Part shown: positions 1-11,515 of the stretch, one piece after another | Numbering within the stretch: position 1 is the first letter of the stretch | How the letters are laid out: each line of letters starts with the position of its first letter | NCBI RefSeq assembly: GCF_004769405.1 | Contig: NZ_RQES01000018.1 | Coordinates: 62,001-126,000 of the forward strand | DNA: 64,000 bases | Direction: 5' to 3' | Source of the DNA: Leptospira selangorensis | Lineage (GTDB): Bacteria > Spirochaetota > Leptospiria > Leptospirales > Leptospiraceae | Program-made: the position numbers and the translations under genes | The notes under the pieces: generated by a model | Databases searched by the model: none | Told to the model about the DNA's origin: nothing | The model's input: only the letters and a program-made list of their open reading frames with translations

Positions 1-3093
<3,093 letters not shown>

Positions 3094-3117
3094 ATTCTAT
3101 TTTCCTAAACTTCTATG

Positions 3118-6100
3118 TTACTGAGTAACTTTTGTCCAAATGGTGAAGTCCCTTTCGATCATTGGTGCAATGAAGAAGTTGTTCATTCCATATTGGAGGG
3201 CTCCTGGAAGATTAGAAAGATTGAAAAAAGACCCTCTTATTTTAGGGGTGAACGTTTCAACTGAATACCACACAACAAAAGCATTTTGCGAATTCCCGGC
3301 AATATACGGTGCGGTTTGGTTACCTTGATTTGTCGTGCTGACAAAAAAATCTCCAGGGCCTCTTACGGCTAATGGAGAAATTGAAACGGATCTGCCGCGA
3401 ATTGTGGACTTACCACCCTCGTTATGCTCCCAAAGAGAAATCAAATTTGACCCTGAAAGAAAAACGCTTCCGAGTTTTTTACTCGTTGCCCCGATCATTG
3501 AATCAATTACTAACGGAGAGGTTTCTCTCACTAAAGCTGTATTCAAATCGACTGTTTTGATATAAATACGATTCCCTTTTGAATAATTCAAGATACCGAT
3601 CGATCCGGTTGCCTCACATTTAACTTGAGAAATCCCAGTGTCATAAATTACGATTGGTGTACTGATATTTCCCGTAGAGATTGTTATTATTTGAGCAGCA
3701 AGATTGTTCTCTGGAGTTTTCCATACGAGGAATCCTTTATCCGAGGACGCACAGAGTGAAAAATCTGATGATGGATTGAACATATTTACCGGATTTACGG
3801 AAATAAAATTTCCAGAATTGAGCATCGTTTCCTTTATCTTAGTGCCCGTTGCAATATTAATTGAGGAGATCGCCGCGTAATACATTGCATTTGAGAATTG
3901 TGCAGCGAAAGCAACAATTGCATTATCTCCTTGGGATTTAGTAGATACTTTAATTGGGCCGTTTACGTTGACTGGTAGTGTAATAGAAGTGGCTGCAGCT
4001 CCTGTAGCTAAGCCAGTACTTAACTGATAAATTCTAGTTTTTAGTATTTTATTCGAACCACTATAATCAGTCCAGGCAACGATGGCTTTTGTATCTCCTA
4101 TACTTACGGAAATCGCACCAGGGTAATCCCAGTCAGTTTTCTGGCCAGCAAGCTGAGAGGTTCCCGAGGTAGCAAGTGTACTAATATTATAGAACTTTAC
4201 ATAAACATTTTGAGAAGTAGTCAGGCCCTCTGTATCATAGCTGGCAGCAACAAAAGCAACAGCAGCGTATGAATTTTTGACATCAAGTATAAACGAATTA
4301 CTTATTACTTGATAATTAGGTATTGATTCTACAATCGAAAACTCGCTAGATAAAGCTTCTCCAGTAGAGACTTTATAATATTTTCCCTTTAATACAGATC
4401 CTTCATTCATTCCGCTATAATAAACTGTTAGCGCGGTATCACCGGAAATTACTACTTTAGGTTCAGAAGTAAGGATGTAGCTGCTATTTTCACTAACAGG
4501 AAAATCTGCCTTTGATGCATCCAATCTATATACCTTTCCAGTATTCGAAGAAAGCCCGAATAATCCGGTAGATAAAAATGTTGGAAAATTAGATGCATCT
4601 GCCCAAGAATTCCAATAAGGTACTCCCTTATTATAATTTCCCATCCAGTTAATCGCATCTAAGCTTGCGTTTACTCCCAAACAACTTAAAGGATGAAATA
4701 AATTCGTAGTACAATTTACGGAACTTCCAGATTCAAAAGGGAGATATTGTTTTGTATTCCATCCATTCGGAATGAAAGCGGATTGCACTTGTGAATTCCA
4801 ATCGGTATAAAAACTGTTTTCGACACTTAATCTGACATCCGGTGAGGTCAAAGAACCTTTTACAAAAACTTCCGTAGTCTTTCTGGAAAACTTTTTGATT
4901 GCAGGGTTGATTATTACGCTGTAAGAACCGTCAGAAGTAGGAGTTCCGATTGAGGAAATAGTATAGGTATTAGGATCGCCTAAAATATAGATATTTTCAC
5001 CTACCTCGGCCAAACCAGTACTACGCGATACTTTAACCGAAGTGTTACCAATTTCTACCGGATTTCCTAATTCTCCCCGCATTTTACGAACATCTTGATA
5101 TCGTAAAGGCCAAATGGTTCTACGATAGGCACTATTTAAAGAAGGACGGAGGTATAAATTAATTAAACTTACTGCGGGATCTACGTAGTCATGGGCTGTC
5201 GGTAATTCGATGCATAGAGAGTAGGTTTGATTTACATAATCTAAAGTACGTCCGCAATTTTTAGGTTTATAAGCGTTTGAATTATCTAAGTCTTTTACTA
5301 CATGAAACCAGTCGGATCTTTCTCCGCCAAAACCTAAACTAATTTCCATATCAGCGGCTTCATTAATAGAAAGTTTCTTAAGATCGTTTGTAATATTATA
5401 ACTGAAGTCGGAAAAATATTGGAAGGTCCCACTAATAGTTGGAAGACCGAAATTTGGCGTTATATATTGATTGGAATCAAGTTTTAAATTTAGCTCGAAT
5501 CTTTCACCAAATCCTAATTTGCCTAAAAAGAGAGATTTAATTTCAGGATCATAAGGATAATTCCCGAATGAATTAAGATCCCAGGAAGTGTTAAGTTTGT
5601 ATTCTCTCTGAGTTTCTAACGGGTTCGTACCGAAAGTTTTTTCTTCTTCTTTCTTTAATAGATCTTTGAAAGAGATATAAACGATATCGTAATAGTCTCC
5701 TGCCCAAATAGTAGAATCTACTCCTTTAACCATTGGGACCTTTTGGCTATTTGTCGGATCGAATGTCCTGATAGAATCATCTAAATCCCTGAAATATTCA
5801 GTTAGATTATAATATTTACCGTTTGAATAGATCGCCCAAACACCTGCGTTCGCTTTTTCTTCTTCTGACCAAGTGCTGATAGGTTTTTGCACACAAGCAG
5901 TTCTAGAAACACCGTCCGACCCGGTTCGAGTTTGAGGATCGCATGGAATATTTGTAGGTATTGGTCCTAACGTTTTAATTCCTTTTAAATGTAATTTAAA
6001 TTCCCCTAATGCAGGAGCAACTTCGGAAAGATCCACTATGTAATCTTGAAACTCTATTTTTAATCCATTACATTGCAGTCTTTCTAAGGCTTTCTTTAAG

Positions 6101-7446
6101 GTTATTCCGGGAGAAAGTGTCGTCGCTGTTTTTACACAAGGATCAGAGCTATCCGGAGTGTCAAATGCTGCAACACGATACATCTGTCTCATGTTTGGAC
6201 CGTAGATCCTAATTAATCCAGTTCTGCCTTTTGCATTTTCTTCTATGATCTTTAGATTATTTCCAGAGAAGTTTAAGAGAGAAGATTTATAATTTGAATC
6301 AGGTACATGACTCATCTCATAATCTACGATGAAAATTTTAGGGTTATAACCTGCGGCCATAGCGTTTTCAATTTCCGCCGTATTTAATTTCGGCAGTTGT
6401 ACTACATAAGGGCCGAATTCGGATCCGCCATAAACATTCACTTCGAAAAGACTGTAATCGTCATTTCTTAAGCGGAAGCTTTCGATCGGAATTAGATCGC
6501 CTGTTCCATTTTCGAACATTAGTGAACAAAGTATGTTCGTAAGTTTTACCGGCATGTTGACTGATGTATTCTTTATATATAAAGCAGCCCGTACATAACC
6601 AGCATTAACATCTACTTGAGAGGTCTCATTTATTTTTTGGGTTTTTTCGGAACGGTATTTTTTGGCTTTGGAAGTAGCCGATGAGGATTTTAAGTTATTC
6701 GCTTGGGTATCTATATTATTCTTAAACGGTTTGTCGGCCCACTTTGTTGTAGTCATTGAGACCGAGTTTTTTGCTTCCCAACTATTCGATGTACTCGATG
6801 AGTAATTAAGCCCGAGTTGCACTGGACCGATTCCGCTTTGAGTTCCATATGCCGTACTTTGGCTATTTGAGTTAGATAATTCATTTGAACTAGAGAAGGA
6901 ATCTTGGAATTGTACGGTTCTCAAATTCATCTCATTTTGGTGGATCCTTTCTGAACCTTGTGCCTTAGTGGATTCGAAGTCCGATGATGTGATATCGCTC
7001 GTAATTTCATCCGTTGTATTCTGGGAATTTTTCAGAATCTGAATTTTCATTGTTACTGGGGGAGCGATAATCGCTTCTATTACCGGATAGTCCGCCACCC
7101 AAACGTTCGTCGTCGTTTCGTTCACATTTAGGATCCCATCCCCGTCGAAATCATTCACGATCGTTGTTCCGGTTGGATCAATGACTCCGCCTAACGCTGA
7201 AGCTTTTACCTTTGTTCCAGGAGGTAAAGTGAATAGATTGTTCACCGGAATAGTTGGGGTAACGCCTGGGATTCCTCCTTTATCTACGATTAGAGGGACT
7301 TTTTCCGCAACGAGCCATGTAGCTTTTGATAAGTCCACATTTCCATCATCCCAAAAGTTCCAGCTCCCGGAGCATCCCAAAAGGTTGAAGGCGATAAATA
7401 GGGCAGTTGCTTTGATTTTTGCGGGAATTTTATGAAAATTTTTCAT
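3118..7446 (-). CDS. Anthrax protective-antigen-like (binary toxin B) pore-forming lipoprotein with C-terminal repeats
   Basis: This is a 1442-residue lipoprotein with its lipobox at Cys25 (NLLGC). A calcium-loop motif (DFDGDGILNVNE, residues 99-110) is followed by a Ser/Thr/Asn-rich segment (about 145-235) and then 'WADKPFKNNIDTQANNL'. Residues 424-457 read RVAAFDTPDSSDP, then TLKKALERL. Protective antigen has RIAAVNPSDP, then TLKEALKIA, in the same order after its calcium site and pore loop. The PA14 domain that precedes the calcium site in PA is missing here. Residues about 1000-1442 hold roughly eight degenerate repeats of 45-55 residues with cores such as KAIVAWTDYSG and NAFVVWYS, which look like propeller blades. 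I infer an oligomeric pore or translocation protein, lipid-anchored and perhaps surface-exposed. The homology call comes from reading the sequence, without an alignment program. Confidence 0.78.
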   Translation of the reverse strand: MKNFHKIPAKIKATALFIAFNLLGCSGSWNFWDDGNVDLSKATWLVAEKVPLIVDKGGIPGVTPTIPVNNLFTLPPGTKVKASALGGVIDPTGTTIVNDFDGDGILNVNETTTNVWVADYPVIEAIIAPPVTMKIQILKNSQNTTDEITSDITSSDFESTKAQGSERIHQNEMNLRTVQFQDSFSSSNELSNSNSQSTAYGTQSGIGPVQLGLNYSSSTSNSWEAKNSVSMTTTKWADKPFKNNIDTQANNLKSSSATSKAKKYRSEKTQKINETSQVDVNAGYVRAALYIKNTSVNMPVKLTNILCSLMFENGTGDLIPIESFRLRNDDYSLFEVNVYGGSEFGPYVVQLPKLNTAEIENAMAAGYNPKIFIVDYEMSHVPDSNYKSSLLNFSGNNLKIIEENAKGRTGLIRIYGPNMRQMYRVAAFDTPDSSDPCVKTATTLSPGITLKKALERLQCNGLKIEFQDYIVDLSEVAPALGEFKLHLKGIKTLGPIPTNIPCDPQTRTGSDGVSRTACVQKPISTWSEEEKANAGVWAIYSNGKYYNLTEYFRDLDDSIRTFDPTNSQKVPMVKGVDSTIWAGDYYDIVYISFKDLLKKEEEKTFGTNPLETQREYKLNTSWDLNSFGNYPYDPEIKSLFLGKLGFGERFELNLKLDSNQYITPNFGLPTISGTFQYFSDFSYNITNDLKKLSINEAADMEISLGFGGERSDWFHVVKDLDNSNAYKPKNCGRTLDYVNQTYSLCIELPTAHDYVDPAVSLINLYLRPSLNSAYRRTIWPLRYQDVRKMRGELGNPVEIGNTSVKVSRSTGLAEVGENIYILGDPNTYTISSIGTPTSDGSYSVIINPAIKKFSRKTTEVFVKGSLTSPDVRLSVENSFYTDWNSQVQSAFIPNGWNTKQYLPFESGSSVNCTTNLFHPLSCLGVNASLDAINWMGNYNKGVPYWNSWADASNFPTFLSTGLFGLSSNTGKVYRLDASKADFPVSENSSYILTSEPKVVISGDTALTVYYSGMNEGSVLKGKYYKVSTGEALSSEFSIVESIPNYQVISNSFILDVKNSYAAVAFVAASYDTEGLTTSQNVYVKFYNISTLATSGTSQLAGQKTDWDYPGAISVSIGDTKAIVAWTDYSGSNKILKTRIYQLSTGLATGAAATSITLPVNVNGPIKVSTKSQGDNAIVAFAAQFSNAMYYAAISSINIATGTKIKETMLNSGNFISVNPVNMFNPSSDFSLCASSDKGFLVWKTPENNLAAQIITISTGNISTPIVIYDTGISQVKCEATGSIGILNYSKGNRIYIKTVDLNTALVRETSPLVIDSMIGATSKKLGSVFLSGSNLISLWEHNEGGKSTIRGRSVSISPLAVRGPGDFFVSTTNQGNQTAPYIAGNSQNAFVVWYSVETFTPKIRGSFFNLSNLPGALQYGMNNFFIAPMIERDFTIWTKVTQ

Positions 7447-7471
7447 ATTATAAAACCTGAATGTTTATTTC

Positions 7472-7499
7472 GGTGCATGGAAATTTGTTTCCCTGCACC
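7472..7499 (-). promoter_or_regulatory. 28-nt stem-loop in the leader of the PA-like gene
   Basis: GGTGCA (7472-7477) pairs with TGCACC (7494-7499), and GGAAA (7479-7483) pairs with TTTCC (7488-7492). There is one mismatch between the two stems and a four-base loop. The structure lies 25 bases upstream of the ATG at 7446. It could be a 5'-leader hairpin affecting mRNA stability or translation, or a palindromic operator. Confidence 0.55.
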
Positions 7500-7785
7500 T
7501 GGATAGTTGATCGTGGTTTAACGGTTTTCCAATTTGAATTATTTAGTCAATCTTTTGCTAAAAAGTAATATTAAAATTACGTAATGCTATTATCCAATTT
7601 GGGATATGGTATGTATGAATGTTACGTTATGATGTCATTAATTTACGTTGGAGTATCCCGGATTGGGTATGCGCGTATTATATCGTATAAGTACCGTTAG
7701 TTTGTGTTAGTGTAATTGAAGGTGGGGGTGGGGTTGCTGGAGATTTTTAGTGAATTGTTTGTGGGGCAGGTATACTAAGAATTTA
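7500..7785. other. Intergenic region upstream of the PA-like gene
   Basis: No convincing gene. On the minus strand, TTGACT at about 7541-7546 could be a -35 element for the PA-like gene, but its -10 partner is weak. The imperfect palindrome TATCCAATTTGGGATA lies at 7591-7606, and near copies recur at 59501 and 59531. Confidence 0.4.
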
Positions 7786-7823
7786 AAAAGCCTCCGATTC
7801 TTATGCAAGAACCAGAGGCTTTT
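7786..7823 (-). terminator. Intrinsic terminator of the TonB receptor operon
   Basis: Read on the minus strand, AAAAGCCTC pairs with GAGGCTTTT (7815-7823 with 7786-7794). An inner seven-pair stem (GGTTCTT/AAGAATC, one wobble pair) closes on the loop GCAT. A T-rich tail follows. It lies 25 bases after the stop of the TonB receptor gene. Confidence 0.9.
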
Positions 7824-7848
7824 CTTTGATGTAGAATTTAAAATTCTT

Positions 7849-10818
7849 TTACAGTTTATAAGTAGCTTGGAAAGAGTAGCTCACACCTGTTCTATAAGAA
7901 AGAAACAACTCTTTCTCGCCAGTTAACTCATTTTTCTGATATACTCTATATCGTGTATCGAAGATGTTCTGAGCAGAAACTTTGAACTCAAGATGGTCTC
8001 CTCTTTTAGTAGTGTAAACTACGTCAGTTAAACCGACTGCTCTTTCATAAGCGTCAGGCAACCCGTTCGCTCCAACTGCAAATAATCTGTCGCCGAAGTA
8101 GTTATAGTAAACACCGATATTTTGGGTCTTCTTTTCATTTAAGTAGAAATCGAATTTAATATTGAATACCAACGGTGACTGACCTTGCAGAGGTCGAGAA
8201 ATATTGGTAGGGTTATAAGTAGCGGCTTTGGAAAGGGGATCTAAGAGTCCTCCTTTTGCCATTATATACTCGTTCCAGGAAATCACGTCCACTCTGGAAT
8301 TGATCAAGAACATATTTGCTTCAAATCTCATCCATTTGGTTACGTCTTTACGAAAATCGAATTCAACACCTCTGATCGTTCCCTGTTCCGCATTCAGATA
8401 GGTGAAACGTTGAGCAATACTTCCTGCGATCGGTTGTCCGATCATCTCTATTGGGTTGGAAATCTGTTTCAAGAATGCTCCCACTCCAATATAGTCGGTT
8501 GAGTTTAGATAATATTCGTATCGTACGTCATAGTTGTGGATATAAGATCTACGTAAGTCTGAATTACCGAATACCCTGTTTGCTCCAAAATACGGAGTGA
8601 ATCCGAATGGAGACAATTCCCTCAGGTCTGGACGAGTTAAGGTTTGGGTAGCAGATACACGCAAGATCTGGTTGTCGGCAAATTCCCAATTTACGTTGAT
8701 AGAGGGGAGTTTGTCTTTTGTACGAAGTTCTCCCACCCCATTATTATTAGGATCACAAATATTATTCCGAACCAAAGCAATCCTGCTGAATTCATCCATA
8801 GATCCACAACCGTAGCTTAAGTTAAACGGGCTATTAGTATCTCTTAATACGAAGGTTTTTACTTTTTGATAACTATCCTCGTAACGAACCCCTGCCAAAA
8901 CTTTCAATTTAGGAAGGATTGGGAGTTCCACTTGAGAATAGTAAGCTTGTAACCTTTGGAAAGCGTCATATGCGTTTGACTCTACCTGTCTCTCTGAGAA
9001 GGTAAAGTCGTTTGTTAGGAAATAAATCGGGTTAGAATAGATTTCGCCCGGTACTGGATACAGATTTGTAAGCGGTACAGCGGTATTCGGCTTTTGTCCG
9101 AATTCCCTGAATCTAAAATCCTTTTCCCTAGAAAGAGTATAACTTCCGAATTTGAAAAGTGATTTTAACCCACTCCATTGGTCGAATGGAATTTCATAAT
9201 TTAATTTAGTAGTTCGGCTTGTATCTTTAGATTCTGAGAAGAATCGAGATCCATCAGGGTTATTTCCTAAACGAGTATAATCAGTAAATGGATCTGCAGT
9301 AGAAGCTTTTCTCCATACCTGTTGTTGTAGGTCCGGCTGGTCTCGATTTGCTTCCGCATAGTTAAATCTCCAGTCGAATTTATGAGCCCTATCTCCAAAC
9401 CAATTTAGAGCGTGGTCTCCTCCGATCGTATTATGGAAGATGCGGCTGCTTGTATATTGGGTGGTAAGAGCCTTAAAATCAAAATTGTCGATTTTATCCT
9501 GTCCCGTTGCATCACGGACTTGAGATTCTCCTTGTTGAGTGAACAAGGTTTTCATAAAGATCTGTTGGCCTTTCGTGATCTCATATGCGATATTTGCGTT
9601 GTTTCCCCAGTTCCTTTCTTCAATGTACAAATCGGCATCCTGGTGCTGTTGTAATGTGAGGTTAGTACCTGCCGTTGTTAGAGTGGATACAGGGTTTGCA
9701 AAATAACGATTCGAACTTTCTTGGCGGAAGCGATAGTTACGGTTATAAGTAGAACCTACTAAAATCCCGATACGAGAAGTTGCTCCTACTTTAAAAGTAT
9801 CACCGTAGTTGATAGAGAAGTTCCTATCAAATGAGGCAGGGCCTGAATTAGGTGTCCATTTTTGGTTGAATAGACCGGCAGAGGCCTGAACTCCTTGAGG
9901 GGGAAGTCCTCCAAAAATGCTTCCTGGTTCAATTGGGATCGACTCAGGAATTCCGGCAAGGGCAGATGGCATTTTTTGATTATCATTTACTCCACCGAAA
10001 AAATTCCCTTGGTTCATGTTTAAGAATTTATGACCCGTAGTATTATAGTTACCACCTGCTCCGACTGAGACACTAAGTTGTTTCTCTTCCGGATATTCTT
10101 GGGTCTCGATTTTAACAAGACCTCCGGAAAATTCCCCGGGAAGTTCCGGTAAAAATGTCTTCATGATCCGAACGTTTTTCAAAACTCCGGAAGGAAAGAT
10201 ATCTAAAGCCACAACTCGTTTGTCAGGTTCAGTAGAAGGAACTAATGTATCATTCAATTCAGTATTTGAATAACGTTCACCCAAGCCTCGAACGAAAACG
10301 AATTTTCCACCGACTAACGTGATCCCGGTGACCCTTCTAACTACTTCACCTGCAGAAGAGTCTGGACTTTTCTTAATGGCTTCCTTTGAAATACCGTCGG
10401 AAACCGCTGCAGATTTTTTCTGAAGTGCTAAGAGTGCCGCTTCCGCATCATTTAAAGCTCTACCTTTTACATCTACGGTCTCTAAGGTTTGTAAGCCGAA
10501 GGTAATATTTACTACTTGGGGTTTTCCCGGAGTAACATTAATGGTCCGTTTTTGCGGAGAATATCCTAACATTTGGAACTCAACTTCATGAGTGCCAACA
10601 GGAAGTTCTAAGTCATAGGCTCCATCGAAATCCGATTTTGCGAATTTTTTAATGGACCTAACTACGATGGTAGCACCGAAAACGGCTTCACCGTTATCTC
10701 CATCTACGATTTTTCCGCGAATTTTCCCCGCTGCTTGGGACCAAGTGGGAGTTACTGAAAGTAAGGTAAATACTATCAGAAGGATTGTAGGGTTGAATTT
10801 TATTTTTTTCATTTTCAT
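7849..10818 (-). CDS. TonB-dependent outer membrane receptor with carboxypeptidase-like regulatory domain
   Basis: This 989-residue protein has an N-terminal signal peptide ending near '[10 protein letters not shown]'. A carboxypeptidase-regulatory-like beta-sandwich follows at about 32-115 ([19 protein letters not shown]). The plug is at about 140-245 ([24 protein letters not shown], then '[15 protein letters not shown]', then '[28 protein letters not shown]'). A long beta-barrel ends in an aromatic/basic terminus (SFQATYKL). Family knowledge makes it an energy-dependent importer of a large or scarce ligand; the sequence does not reveal the substrate. It is the last gene of a minus-strand group with two lipoproteins and ends at a strong terminator. 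The upstream beta-helix lipoprotein may be its surface partner (inference). MKMK gives two possible starts two codons apart. Confidence 0.92.
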   Translation of the reverse strand: MKMKKIKFNPTILLIVFTLLSVTPTWSQAAGKIRGKIVDGDNGEAVFGATIVVRSIKKFAKSDFDGAYDLELPVGTHEVEFQMLGYSPQKRTINVTPGKPQVVNITFGLQTLETVDVKGRALNDAEAALLALQKKSAAVSDGISKEAIKKSPDSSAGEVVRRVTGITLVGGKFVFVRGLGERYSNTELNDTLVPSTEPDKRVVALDIFPSGVLKNVRIMKTFLPELPGEFSGGLVKIETQEYPEEKQLSVSVGAGGNYNTTGHKFLNMNQGNFFGGVNDNQKMPSALAGIPESIPIEPGSIFGGLPPQGVQASAGLFNQKWTPNSGPASFDRNFSINYGDTFKVGATSRIGILVGSTYNRNYRFRQESSNRYFANPVSTLTTAGTNLTLQQHQDADLYIEERNWGNNANIAYEITKGQQIFMKTLFTQQGESQVRDATGQDKIDNFDFKALTTQYTSSRIFHNTIGGDHALNWFGDRAHKFDWRFNYAEANRDQPDLQQQVWRKASTADPFTDYTRLGNNPDGSRFFSESKDTSRTTKLNYEIPFDQWSGLKSLFKFGSYTLSREKDFRFREFGQKPNTAVPLTNLYPVPGEIYSNPIYFLTNDFTFSERQVESNAYDAFQRLQAYYSQVELPILPKLKVLAGVRYEDSYQKVKTFVLRDTNSPFNLSYGCGSMDEFSRIALVRNNICDPNNNGVGELRTKDKLPSINVNWEFADNQILRVSATQTLTRPDLRELSPFGFTPYFGANRVFGNSDLRRSYIHNYDVRYEYYLNSTDYIGVGAFLKQISNPIEMIGQPIAGSIAQRFTYLNAEQGTIRGVEFDFRKDVTKWMRFEANMFLINSRVDVISWNEYIMAKGGLLDPLSKAATYNPTNISRPLQGQSPLVFNIKFDFYLNEKKTQNIGVYYNYFGDRLFAVGANGLPDAYERAVGLTDVVYTTKRGDHLEFKVSAQNIFDTRYRVYQKNELTGEKELFLSYRTGVSYSFQATYKL

Positions 10819-10842
10819 GGCTTAATTTTGGAGCGCACCGTT

Positions 10843-11415
10843 TTAAGTCCCGATAACGCAGACTTTATATTTTCCTTTATGTCCTACGATAAGGCGTATT
10901 TCTTCAATGGTATGGGTATGATTTCCTATTTTAATTTCGAGTGTACCCACCCTATAACCGGTAATTGCATTCATGATTTTGGGATCGTCTCTCCAGGTTA
11001 GCTTAGTAATTGTGAATGATTTTCCTGGATATGCTTTGAAAATGTCTTGGATCCGGGAAAGAGCAGCTCTTCGTCTAATATCAGTTAGCTCCCAAGCTTC
11101 TTTTTCCGGCATTTTGGAAGTGAGGGTTTCCATCCCTAACGTATTTGGAAGGAATATATTGAAGTATTCTTCCTTAGAAAAAATGAATCTATCCGGTTCA
11201 TTGCGCTGGACCGCTTCCAGATATTTTTTAATAGCTTCTTCTTTGGTATTGCTGGTTTCGGAGATTGTATAATCGTCTTTGATATTTGATTTATAACGAC
11301 TTAACGTTTCTTTTAATCTCTTTTCGTATTCTGGATCATCACCCTTATCGATTTTCTCGCAGAAATTTACGTTAAGTAGAATGAGCAGAAATAGAATGGT
11401 CTTTCTTATGGCCAT
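10843..11415 (-). CDS. Small lipoprotein of unknown function, TonB-receptor neighbour
   Basis: This is a 190-residue protein with a short signal peptide (MAIRKTILFLLILLNVNFC) and a spirochaetal lipobox ending at Cys19. The rest is charged and soluble, with a helical first half (YEKRLKETLSRYKSNI; EEAIKKYLEAVQRNEPDRF). The more beta-like second half ends in 'RLIVGHKGKYKVCVIG'. I do not recognise a family. It lies 24 bases upstream of the TonB receptor on the same strand, between that receptor and the beta-helix lipoprotein, so it is probably part of the same uptake locus. A role as a periplasmic or surface accessory is inference. Confidence 0.8.
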   Translation of the reverse strand: MAIRKTILFLLILLNVNFCEKIDKGDDPEYEKRLKETLSRYKSNIKDDYTISETSNTKEEAIKKYLEAVQRNEPDRFIFSKEEYFNIFLPNTLGMETLTSKMPEKEAWELTDIRRRAALSRIQDIFKAYPGKSFTITKLTWRDDPKIMNAITGYRVGTLEIKIGNHTHTIEEIRLIVGHKGKYKVCVIGT

Positions 11416-11453
11416 TTGTTGTGTTCCCGGAATTTTTTACTTTTTATTTTTAA

Positions 11454-11479
11454 AAGGGCCCTCTCTGGAGAAGGCCCTT
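11454..11479 (-). terminator. Hairpin terminator after the beta-helix lipoprotein gene
   Basis: AAGGGCC (11454-11460) pairs with GGCCCTT (11473-11479), with an inner CTC/GAG pairing. On the minus strand an A/T-rich tail (TTTTAAAAATAAAAA) follows. It lies 37 bases after the stop at 11516. It may let the lipoprotein be made in excess over the downstream receptor. Confidence 0.75.
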
Positions 11480-11515
11480 CTTATTATAGATCAATTTTAG
11501 CTTACGTTATATGGA

